6,921 nucleotides of DNA from JBFEYJ01 sp041562215 (GTDB lineage Bacteria > Pseudomonadota > Gammaproteobacteria > Thiohalomonadales > Thiohalomonadaceae). Made by a program: the position numbers and the translations under genes. Position 1 is the stretch's first letter. Every line of letters begins with the position of its first letter. Below, in pieces: positions 1 to 5,656 of this stretch. The stretch spans positions 1-6,921 of the forward strand of contig JBFEYJ010000153.1 in the NCBI GenBank assembly GCA_041562215.1, in the 5' to 3' direction. The notes under the pieces were generated by a model. The model made no database searches. It was not told the origin of the DNA and saw only the letters and a program-made list of their open reading frames with translations.

Positions 1-48
1 GCAAAAGCTACCCTGCTGCGACGCAACAAAAACAGGTTTTTCCATACC

Positions 49-1299
49 ATGCAGACCTTTACCACCTTATTTCTACTCATGCTCGTCATCTCGCTTGGCA
101 TCCAGTTGTGGCTTGTCCAACGTCAGATCCGCCACGTCGCGGCCAACCGGGACCGGGTCCCCAAGGCCTTTGCCGACAGCATTTCCCTCGATGAGCACCA
201 AAAGGCCGCCGACTATACCCTGAGCAAGGCAAGGCTGGGGCGGTATGAAATGCTCTATGCCGCGCTGATCCTGCTTGGGCTGACACTCGGCCAGGGACTA
301 CAGTGGCTGGATTCATTGTGGCGGAACATGGTGGCAGATGAGCTTTGGGTCGGGATCGGCTTTATTCTCAGCGTGTTTGTGGTGACCTCGCTGCTAGATC
401 TCCCGTTCAGCCTCTACCGTACCTTCCGCCTCGAACAGCGCTTCGGTTTCAATCGCATGACAGCCGGCCTGTTTGTTGCCGACCTGTTCAAGCAGACCCT
501 GCTCCTGCTGCTGCTCGGCGGACCACTCGCGGCGCTGGTGCTGTGGCTAATGAGCAGCATGGGAGAACAGTGGTGGTTGTACGTCTGGCTGGTATGGAGC
601 GGTTTTAGCCTGCTGATGCTGTGGGCCTACCCGGCGATCATCGCCCCGCTGTTCAACAAATTCAGTCCGCTGGAGGATGAATCTCTGCGCCGGCGCATCG
701 ATGCCCTGCTGCAGCGTTGTGGCTTCACCTCCAACGGCATCTTCGTCATGGACGGCTCACGCCGCTCCAGCCACGGCAACGCCTACTTCTCAGGCATGGG
801 GAATAACAAGCGGATCGTCTTTTTCGACACTCTGCTCGAAAGTCTCAACGGTGAGGAGATCGAGGCGGTTCTGGCCCATGAGCTGGGCCACTTCCGCCGC
901 AAACACGTGCGCAAACGCTTGATCCAGATGATGCTGATGAGTCTCGCCGGCCTCGCCCTGCTCGGCTGGCTGATTCAGCAGGAGTGGTTCTTCCACGGCC
1001 TTGGCATCGCCCAGCCTTCCACCCATACCGCTCTGGTCCTATTCCTCCTGGCGCTGCCGGTATTCACCTTCTTCATACAGCCGATCATGGCGTTTTTCAT
1101 GCGCAAGCATGAATTCGAGGCGGATGACTTCGCCGCGGAACATGCCAGCGCCGCCGACCTCATCCGTGCTCTGGTCAAGCTCTATCAAGAGAATGCCAGC
1201 ACTCTCACGCCCGACCCGCTCTACTCGGCCTTCCATGACAGCCATCCGCCGGCGCCGGTGCGCATTGGTCATTTGTCGGCTAAACTTCAATCTGCATGA
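49..1299 (+). CDS. M48 family (Ste24/CAAX-protease-like) integral membrane zinc metalloprotease
   Basis: This 416-residue protein is a membrane-embedded zinc endopeptidase of the M48A (Ste24) type. Seen: a hydrophobic N-terminal segment (about 5-24), further hydrophobic segments near 68-84, 101-117, 147-168 and 177-200, the Ste24 block SRRSSHGNAYFSG (237-249), the zinc site HELGH (277-281, catalytic E278), two more hydrophobic segments (about 293-309 and 327-350), and HEFEAD (354-359), which supplies the third zinc ligand, probably E355. A late HPPAPVRI block (399-406) is also family-typical. Length matches Ste24 homologues. In eukaryotes Ste24 trims prenylated CAAX proteins. Bacteria lack that pathway, so the role here is more likely envelope protein quality control (inference). 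The reading frame is open back to the window edge, but the ATG at 49 directly precedes the first membrane helix and is preferred. Its ribosome site is weak (AGG at 34-36). The stop overlaps a possible start of the cytochrome gene (ATGA). Confidence 0.95.
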   Translation: MQTFTTLFLLMLVISLGIQLWLVQRQIRHVAANRDRVPKAFADSISLDEHQKAADYTLSKARLGRYEMLYAALILLGLTLGQGLQWLDSLWRNMVADELWVGIGFILSVFVVTSLLDLPFSLYRTFRLEQRFGFNRMTAGLFVADLFKQTLLLLLLGGPLAALVLWLMSSMGEQWWLYVWLVWSGFSLLMLWAYPAIIAPLFNKFSPLEDESLRRRIDALLQRCGFTSNGIFVMDGSRRSSHGNAYFSGMGNNKRIVFFDTLLESLNGEEIEAVLAHELGHFRRKHVRKRLIQMMLMSLAGLALLGWLIQQEWFFHGLGIAQPSTHTALVLFLLALPVFTFFIQPIMAFFMRKHEFEADDFAAEHASAADLIRALVKLYQENASTLTPDPLYSAFHDSHPPAPVRIGHLSAKLQSA

Positions 1300-1300
1300 A

Positions 1301-1310
1301 GAGGACAGGA
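1301..1310 (+). promoter_or_regulatory. Ribosome binding site that decides the cytochrome c start
   Basis: GAGGACAGGA contains two purine-rich Shine-Dalgarno-like cores (GAGGA at 1301-1305 and AGGA at 1307-1310), 8 and 3 bases before the ATG at 1314. The upstream in-frame ATG at 1296 overlaps the protease stop and would place these bases inside the coding region. The 1314 start gives a cleaner signal peptide. Confidence 0.6.
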
Positions 1311-1313
1311 AAA

Positions 1314-1628
1314 ATGATGCAAAAGCATTTCGCTCTTACCCTTGCCGTCTCGCTCAGCGGCCTATTGTTTGCCACCGCCAGTCAGGCGGCCGACTGGCAG
1401 CGCGGCGAGCAGTTACACAGCAGTCAGTGTGTCGCCTGTCATGCCGCGCGTTTCGCTGACAACGGCGCTGAGATCTATACCCGGGATAAACGCCGCGTGC
1501 AGAGCTTCGAAGGCCTGCAGCGCCAAGTCAATCGATGCAAGAATAATCTGCAGATCGTCTGGTTCGATGAAGATGTCGCCGACGTGGTCGCTTACCTCAA
1601 CCGTCAGTATTACAAATTTGAACAATGA
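1314..1628 (+). CDS. Small exported monohaem c-type cytochrome
   Basis: Predicted 104-residue periplasmic electron carrier. Seen: a signal peptide with a hydrophobic core (about 6-20) and a likely signal peptidase I site after Ala25 (SQA/AD), one haem attachment motif CVACH (C39, C42, H43; H43 the proximal iron ligand), a middle block RDKRRVQSFEGL (57-68), and a C-terminal helix DVADVVAYLNRQYYKF (87-102) typical of class I cytochrome c folds. No methionine occurs after the haem motif, so the usual His/Met ligation is not possible. C75 in NRCKNN is one candidate distal ligand. The frame can also start at 1296 (110 residues), overlapping the protease stop, but the ribosome site at 1301-1310 favours 1314. 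The stop overlaps the next gene's start by four bases, suggesting coupled translation. Redox partner unknown. Confidence 0.88.
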   Translation: MMQKHFALTLAVSLSGLLFATASQAADWQRGEQLHSSQCVACHAARFADNGAEIYTRDKRRVQSFEGLQRQVNRCKNNLQIVWFDEDVADVVAYLNRQYYKFEQ

Positions 1629-1972
1629 GAATGACACCACTGGCCCAGCAACAATGCCTCAGCCCCTCCCAGGGGCTGGAGCGGCTGGCCGACGATCAGC
1701 TGCCGGCGCTGTTATCACAGGCGGCAGGCTGGGAGCATAATCCTGACAACCAGACTATCAGCCGATCATACAAATTCGAGAACTATTACCAGACCATCGC
1801 CTTTGTCAACGCGGTGGCCTGGATTGCCCACGGTAATGACCACCATCCCGACCTCGAAGTAGGTTATAATCGCTGTACCGCGCATTTCACCACTCATGCG
1901 GTAAACGGACTCTCCCTCAACGACTTCATATCAGCAGCCAAGATCAACGCCCTCCTGCACAGCAACTCATGA
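1625..1972 (+). CDS. phhB: Pterin-4a-carbinolamine dehydratase (4a-hydroxytetrahydrobiopterin dehydratase)
   Basis: A 115-residue cytoplasmic enzyme of the PCD/DCoH family, which dehydrates 4a-hydroxytetrahydropterin and so recycles the pterin cofactor of aromatic amino-acid hydroxylases. Seen: the active-site block DHHPDLEVGY (72-81; H73, H74, P75, D76), the second histidine in FTTHAVNGLS (88-97, H91), and D100 in LNDF, together matching the family signature. W36 and the YKFENYYQTIAFVNAVA stretch (49-65) are also family-typical. Length matches bacterial homologues. The ATG at 1625 overlaps the cytochrome stop (ATGA) and has no good ribosome site, which suggests translational coupling. An alternative ATG lies at 1631. 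No phenylalanine hydroxylase gene is visible nearby. Some bacterial homologues without a hydroxylase partner are thought to serve molybdopterin metabolism instead, so the physiological substrate is not settled here. Confidence 0.95.
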   Translation: MRMTPLAQQQCLSPSQGLERLADDQLPALLSQAAGWEHNPDNQTISRSYKFENYYQTIAFVNAVAWIAHGNDHHPDLEVGYNRCTAHFTTHAVNGLSLNDFISAAKINALLHSNS

Positions 1973-2010
1973 GACATCCCCCAGCGTCACACCACAATAA
2001 GAACAACTAG

Positions 2011-3039
2011 ATGACCAAGCGAAAACTGAACCGTCGCCAACAATGGCGTGTAGAGAAAATTCAACAGGAGCGGCTACAACGCGCGGAACGCAAACAGGCC
2101 CGTGGCATTGATGAGATCCTCACGACCGGCACCGCCCTGGGAGAGGAACAAAAGGGACTGGTGATCGCCAACTACGGCGCCAGCCTTGAGATCGAGACTC
2201 AGGACGGCAAAAAGGTACGCTGCTCGTTGCGACAAAATCTGCCCCTGCTGGTGGTCGGTGACCGAGTGATATGGCAGGCCGCCGGTGAGGGTGGTGTGGT
2301 CACCGCCGTGCTGGAACGACAATCGGAACTGGCTCGCCCCGATGCTCAGGGCGAGATGAAAGCGCTGGCGGCGAATATCGACCGGATCCTGGTGGTAGCC
2401 GCCCCGGCGCCGCTCTACAGTCCCGATCTCATCAATCAGTATCTGGCTGCCGCCGAGCTTACCGGCATCTCACCCATGCTGGTATTCAATAAAATCGACC
2501 TTATCGATGAACGAAACCGCATCGAAGTCGAGGCGCTGCTCGACGTCTATAAGCACGTTGGCTATCCAATCATCACCGCCAGCACCAAACGCGAGCACGG
2601 CCTGGACACACTGATCACACAGCTCCGGGATCACACCAGTGTTTTCGTCGGACAGTCCGGCGTGGGGAAGTCGTCTCTGGTACAGGCCTTGCTTCCGGAA
2701 GTCCGCATAAGTGTCGGTGAGCTCTCCGCCCAGAGCGGGCTTGGCCAGCACACCACAAGCACTGCCCGCCTATATCATTTGCCCAGCGGTGGGCAGGTCA
2801 TCGACTCGCCGGGAGTGCGCGAATTCCGGCTCTGGCCAATGTCACGACAGGACCTCGCCCAGGGATTTATCGAGTTCCGTCCCTATCTCGGACACTGCAA
2901 ATTCCGCGACTGCACTCATCAGCACGAGCCCAGCTGTGCGCTGCAAAAGGCTTTGGCTGACGGCAATATCAGCCCGCTGAGACTACAGAGCTATCAGAAG
3001 ATCGCAAAGCAACTCGAAGAGTACGATCCCGTCTATTGA
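2011..3039 (+). CDS. rsgA: Small ribosomal subunit biogenesis GTPase RsgA
   Basis: A 342-residue circularly permuted GTPase (YjeQ/RsgA) that acts in late maturation of the 30S subunit. Domains in order: a lysine/arginine-rich N-terminal tail (1-31), an OB-fold domain (about 45-105), then the permuted GTPase domain with G4 NKID (160-163), G5 TAS (189-191), the P-loop GQSGVGKSS (214-222), a switch region GLGQHTTS (243-250) and G3 DSPG (265-268). The C-terminal zinc knuckle has C296, C301, H303 and C309. All catalytic motifs are intact and the length is normal for Gammaproteobacteria. It lies 38 bases after phhB on the same strand and could share its transcript. No strong Shine-Dalgarno sequence precedes the ATG. 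The stop is followed at once by a decayed foreign-looking region, but the C-terminus appears complete. Confidence 0.97.
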   Translation: MTKRKLNRRQQWRVEKIQQERLQRAERKQARGIDEILTTGTALGEEQKGLVIANYGASLEIETQDGKKVRCSLRQNLPLLVVGDRVIWQAAGEGGVVTAVLERQSELARPDAQGEMKALAANIDRILVVAAPAPLYSPDLINQYLAAAELTGISPMLVFNKIDLIDERNRIEVEALLDVYKHVGYPIITASTKREHGLDTLITQLRDHTSVFVGQSGVGKSSLVQALLPEVRISVGELSAQSGLGQHTTSTARLYHLPSGGQVIDSPGVREFRLWPMSRQDLAQGFIEFRPYLGHCKFRDCTHQHEPSCALQKALADGNISPLRLQSYQKIAKQLEEYDPVY

Positions 3040-3055
3040 GGCTTCGATTTACTGA

Positions 3056-3432
3056 CCCCGCAAGGCCGCTATCGAAGAAACGGCCCAGGCCTCTGATGAG
3101 GATAACGATGGCGTGCCAAATGCACTGGACAACTGCTCCGGCAGCGCCGCCATGCCACCAGTTTCTCCGGCCTTCCCCGACAAATATGCCATTACCAGGG
3201 AACGACTGTTGCCCGAAAATCAACCCTGGGCCGGTTGATGAGCATAGCTGTGAAGCCGATAGCGACGGTGACGGGGTAAGCGAAAGCAAGGATTATTATC
3301 CCGATACAGCCCGCAAGCGCATTCCGGGGAGATGAAAAATCGGCTGTCCGAAACAAAGCGATTTCGATGGTACACCTACCACGATAAGTGCCCGGGTACG
3401 CCGATGGCGTGTCGCCACAGTTCGGCATTGTT
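3056..3432 (+). pseudogene. Relic of a thrombospondin type 3 repeat (OmpA-family-like) protein gene
   Basis: No intact gene is present, but fragments of calcium-binding TSP3 repeats can be read on the + strand in shifting frames. From 3095 (frame 2): DEDNDGVPNALDNCSG. From 3201 (frame 3): NDCCPKINPGPVDEHSC, then at 3258-3311 DSDGDGVSESKDYYPDTA. This frame meets a stop at 3333-3335, but beyond it still reads GCPKQSDFDG (3342-3371). At 3377-3403 the frame is 2 again with YHDKCPGTP, and at 3403-3432 frame 1 gives DGVSPQFGIV. These match the TSP3 pattern DxDGDGVxDxxDxCPxTPxGV. Expected residues are lost (CP to CS in the first repeat, C to Y in DYYP), which argues for real decay rather than read errors. 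TSP3 repeats usually sit before an OmpA peptidoglycan-binding domain in outer-membrane proteins. No such domain and no start or signal peptide is visible, so both ends appear missing. Confidence 0.72.
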
Positions 3433-3586
3433 TCGCAAAATAGCGGGACCGTTTCAGCCTGCCCATCACATACAAAAGCGAACTCTGCGGATTGTCGAAT
3501 GATCCATCATTCAATCCGGCCCGACGAGAGCATTTTATGCTGCTAATCTTCCTTTATACGTTTGGTAAATAGTCAGGTCAGGGGAA
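3433..3586. other. Non-coding stretch upstream of the WcbI-like gene
   Basis: I see no gene, tRNA or clear terminator here. It may include further unrecognisable relic sequence. TATACG at 3555-3560 could be a -10 element for the downstream gene, but no convincing -35 hexamer sits at the right distance. AGGTCAGGGG (3575-3584) is a purine-rich ribosome-site candidate just before the ATG at 3587, although its core is only two bases away from the start. Confidence 0.35.
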
Positions 3587-4483
3587 ATGAAAAAATTTGT
3601 CGTCTTTGCCAACTGTCAAAGCCGTGCTCTGGCCAAAACATTGCTGGAAAACAAAGAGTTTTCATCCCAATATCGATGGGACTATATTCCGCCGGTTCAG
3701 AACCTTAACAACAGCCATATTCACGAGGTATTAACCAAAGTCCGTGAAACAGACTTATTCATTTATCAACCGGTGGCGAAATCACCAAACAGACCGATAG
3801 AACTGACAAGCAACTTTTTGCTTGGACAAATAAAAGAGGGTGGCGAGACCATATCTTTTCCATCGATATATTTCGATGGATATTTCCCGCATCTGCAAAC
3901 CTTAAAAGGGACCGTTTCAGTTTTAAACCTGGTTCATGACTATTTTATCGTTTATGCCTGTGCCATCGGTCTATGTGAAGAACAGTGCATTTCTCTCATC
4001 AACAGGGACGATTTATACCCAGAAACATTATCCAGACAACTCGCCGAGCAATCATTACAAAAACTTAAAGACAGGGAAATAGCAGAAGGCATTGATATGC
4101 CGGTTTCCGATTTTATTGCCGAAAATTACATAAGAAACAAGCTTTTCAATCAGTTCAACCACCCAAAAAGAGAAGTGTTCAAGTATCTTGCTGAAGGGAT
4201 CCTGAAAAAAACCGGAATGACAGATTGCTACATAAATCTTACCGGTGATTCACATCTGGACATGATAATGACACCCGTGTACAGAAGCACACACAAAAAC
4301 CTGCATCTGAAATTCGAGGAAGACTTCGAGACCTACGGTGCTAAAAACAACTTAATTCTCAAGCAAAAGAGAGTGATCGAAAAACTTTATGAAAGTTATC
4401 GTCGCTCCGATCTGAATGAACTTAAAAGCCACGTTAAAAACACCAAGCCCTTTGTTGCGAAGATCGTGGACTCGATAATTTAA
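3587..4483 (+). CDS. WcbI-family putative polysaccharide acyltransferase, orphan and AT-rich
   Basis: A 298-residue cytoplasmic protein resembling the WcbI family of polysaccharide biosynthesis enzymes. The Burkholderia capsule member binds coenzyme A and is thought to acetylate the polysaccharide. Seen: the N-terminal FANCQS motif (7-12; family NCQ), YQPVAKSP (60-67), the block SFPSIYFDGYFPHL (90-103), a mid-region VHDYF (116-120), NHPKREVF (191-198) and TPVYRSTHKNLHLKF (229-243). No signal peptide or membrane helix is obvious. The C-terminus is lysine-rich and probably helical. Base composition differs from neighbours: two 60-base lines hand-counted in this gene hold 28 and 25 G/C against 36 in an rsgA line, and codons favour A/T endings, suggesting acquisition by transfer. 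No glycosyltransferase or capsule gene is in the window. It converges on recR with 32 bases between. The family call rests on motif recall, and the substrate is unknown. Confidence 0.78.
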   Translation: MKKFVVFANCQSRALAKTLLENKEFSSQYRWDYIPPVQNLNNSHIHEVLTKVRETDLFIYQPVAKSPNRPIELTSNFLLGQIKEGGETISFPSIYFDGYFPHLQTLKGTVSVLNLVHDYFIVYACAIGLCEEQCISLINRDDLYPETLSRQLAEQSLQKLKDREIAEGIDMPVSDFIAENYIRNKLFNQFNHPKREVFKYLAEGILKKTGMTDCYINLTGDSHLDMIMTPVYRSTHKNLHLKFEEDFETYGAKNNLILKQKRVIEKLYESYRRSDLNELKSHVKNTKPFVAKIVDSII

Positions 4484-4515
4484 CTGGAATTACATGTTCG
4501 CAATCTCGTTACCGG

Positions 4516-5109
4516 CTAAATGTCTCGCCGACCGTTAAAAGCATGAGACAGGGTGCCGCCATCCACATACTCCAGTTCACCGCCCAGTGGTACCCCGTGC
4601 GCAATGCGGGTCACGCGGATACCGCGGCTGTGAACCATTTCGGAGATGTAATGGGCAGTCGCCTCGCCTTCCACGGTAGGGTTGGTGGCAAGGATAACCT
4701 CCGCGATCTCACCGCTGTCGAGACGTTGAGCAAGAAGGTCAAGGCCGATGTCCTCGGGACCAATGCCATCGAGCGGCGAGAGATGGCCCATGAGAACGAA
4801 ATAACGTCCCTGGTAGACGTTGGTGTGCTCGATCGCCTCCACATCGGAAGGCGACTCCACCACACACAACAGACTGCCATCGCGCCGCTCGCTGCTACAG
4901 ATAGGGCAGAGCTCATTCTCGCTCAGGGTGCGACAGCGGCTGCAGTGGCCGACCTTCTCCACCGCTTCCTGCAGACAAGCCGCAAGGCTCAGTGCGCCTT
5001 CGCGGTCACGCTCAAGCAGGTGGTAGGCCATACGCTGCGCTGACTTTGGGCCAACGCCGGGCAGGACGCGCAGGGCCTCCACCAGACGACCGATCAATGG
5101 TGTCGACAT
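4516..5109 (-). CDS. recR: Recombination mediator protein RecR
   Basis: A 197-residue DNA-binding protein of the RecFOR pathway, which helps load RecA on single-stranded DNA at gaps. Seen: a helix-hairpin-helix LPGVGPKSAQR (16-26), a four-cysteine zinc finger (C56, C59, C68, C71), then a Toprim domain with VVESPSDVEAIE (83-94), the LATNPTVEGEAT block (140-151) and the C-terminal GVPLGGELEYVD (172-183). Length and all motifs are normal for the family. The start codon lies nine bases after the ybaB stop and has no strong Shine-Dalgarno sequence, so translation is probably coupled to ybaB. The order dnaX-ybaB-recR is a widely conserved bacterial operon. The 3' end faces the WcbI-like gene, with no clear terminator hairpin in the 32 bases between them. 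Confidence 0.98.
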   Translation of the reverse strand: MSTPLIGRLVEALRVLPGVGPKSAQRMAYHLLERDREGALSLAACLQEAVEKVGHCSRCRTLSENELCPICSSERRDGSLLCVVESPSDVEAIEHTNVYQGRYFVLMGHLSPLDGIGPEDIGLDLLAQRLDSGEIAEVILATNPTVEGEATAHYISEMVHSRGIRVTRIAHGVPLGGELEYVDGGTLSHAFNGRRDI

Positions 5110-5118
5110 AAGAAGAAC

Positions 5119-5442
5119 TTAGAACGGCAATTTCATGCCGCCGGGCAGATCGAGGCCTGAGGTCAGTCCCCCCATCTTCTCCTGTGTGACCTTTTCCAGC
5201 TGGCGTACCGCATCATTGACCGCGGCGGCGATCAGATCTTCGAGCATCTCCTTGTCGTCCCCCATCAGGCTGTCATCGATGCTCACCCGTTTCAGGTCAT
5301 GGCGTCCGGTCATCACCACCTTGACCATACCACCACCAGCCTGACCGGTGACCTCCATATTGGCCAGTTCCTCCTGCGCGCGCTGCATATCCGCCTGCAT
5401 CTTCTGCGCCTGTTTCATCAGGTTACCAAGTCCGCCTTTCAT
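5119..5442 (-). CDS. ybaB: YbaB/EbfC family nucleoid-associated protein
   Basis: A 107-residue small DNA-binding protein of the YbaB/EbfC family, which forms dimers and coats the nucleoid. Seen: the N-terminal GGLGNLMKQAQKMQADMQ helix (3-20), the central TGQAGGGMVKVVMTGRHDL strand region (32-50), SIDDSLMGDDKEMLEDLI (55-72), a C-terminal helix AAVNDAVRQLEKVTQEKM (73-90), and a Gly-rich tail LPGGMKLPF. All of this is family-typical and complete. A ribosome site AGAGGTGAT (- strand, 5446-5454) precedes the ATG. It lies between dnaX and recR, as in E. coli. Upstream is an unusually roomy 214-base gap that may contain its own control signals. Confidence 0.97.
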   Translation of the reverse strand: MKGGLGNLMKQAQKMQADMQRAQEELANMEVTGQAGGGMVKVVMTGRHDLKRVSIDDSLMGDDKEMLEDLIAAAVNDAVRQLEKVTQEKMGGLTSGLDLPGGMKLPF

Positions 5443-5474
5443 TACATCACCTCTATGACACTATGGTTTATTCG

Positions 5475-5488
5475 TCTCCCGAGGGAGA
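5475..5488. promoter_or_regulatory. Short perfect inverted repeat in the ybaB leader
   Basis: TCTCCCGAGGGAGA has two perfect 6-base arms around GA, or a 5-base stem with a CGAG tetraloop in RNA. It lies about 33-46 bases before the ybaB start. No T-run follows on the - strand, so it is not a standard terminator. An operator or leader hairpin is possible. Confidence 0.3.
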
Positions 5489-5502
5489 ACCTAATATTCG
5501 AA

Positions 5503-5531
5503 GTGCACACTGTGCTCACATTTGTGATCAC
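5503..5531. promoter_or_regulatory. Cluster of GTG/CAC dyads upstream of ybaB
   Basis: GTGCACACTGTGCTCAC (5503-5519) is a 17-base near-palindrome of the form GTG-nn-CAC-T-GTG-nn-CAC. Five bases further on is the perfect palindrome GTGATCAC (5524-5531). Together they give six GTG/CAC half-sites in 29 bases. This density suggests a protein-binding site, but I cannot assign a regulator. Confidence 0.3.
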
Positions 5532-5656
5532 TCAGCGTGCATACCGCAATCATTCCCCGATTTCCTTCACCTCTACGCTTGTCTCTGCAATTTACAACGT
5601 ACAGAAGTTCGATGACTTGCACCGATCACCGATACTCGACGAACAGGCGTTCAGCC

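Larger units (their letters stand above)
5443..5656. other. Gap between dnaX and ybaB, with possible regulatory dyads
   Basis: No gene is convincing here. I looked for the 4.5S (SRP) RNA that sits near dnaX in some Gammaproteobacteria and did not find its conserved GGAAGGAAGCAG core on either strand. On the - strand (ybaB direction) TATTAG at about 5490-5495 could be a -10 element, but no good -35 is paired with it. The inverted repeats are listed separately. Confidence 0.45.

Noticed and set aside
28..41. AAAAACAGGTTTTT, a perfect 6-base-arm inverted repeat before the protease gene.
   Set aside because: It is low-complexity A/T with a 2-base spacer and is easily expected by chance. It could also be the tail of an upstream terminator, but there is too little context to say.
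1..45. Open - strand frame starting ATG at 43-45 and running off the left edge (begins MEKPVFVAS).
   Set aside because: Only 15 codons are visible, nothing is recognisable, and a start so close to the opposite gene's ATG is not supported by other evidence.
3036..3335. 99-codon open frame after rsgA as a live gene.
   Set aside because: Its first half is not recognisable, while the TSP3 repeat at 3095 is in another frame. It is better explained as part of a broken gene.
4543..5043. 166-codon + strand open frame antisense to recR.
   Set aside because: It is a shadow of a fully conserved recR, with no recognisable domain.
5620..5633. Tandem CACCGAT CACCGAT.
   Set aside because: Two copies of a 7-mer are too few to call a repeat element.
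5641..5652. GAACAGGCGTTC hairpin just after the dnaX stop as a terminator.
   Set aside because: The stem has only four pairs and no T-run follows on the - strand.
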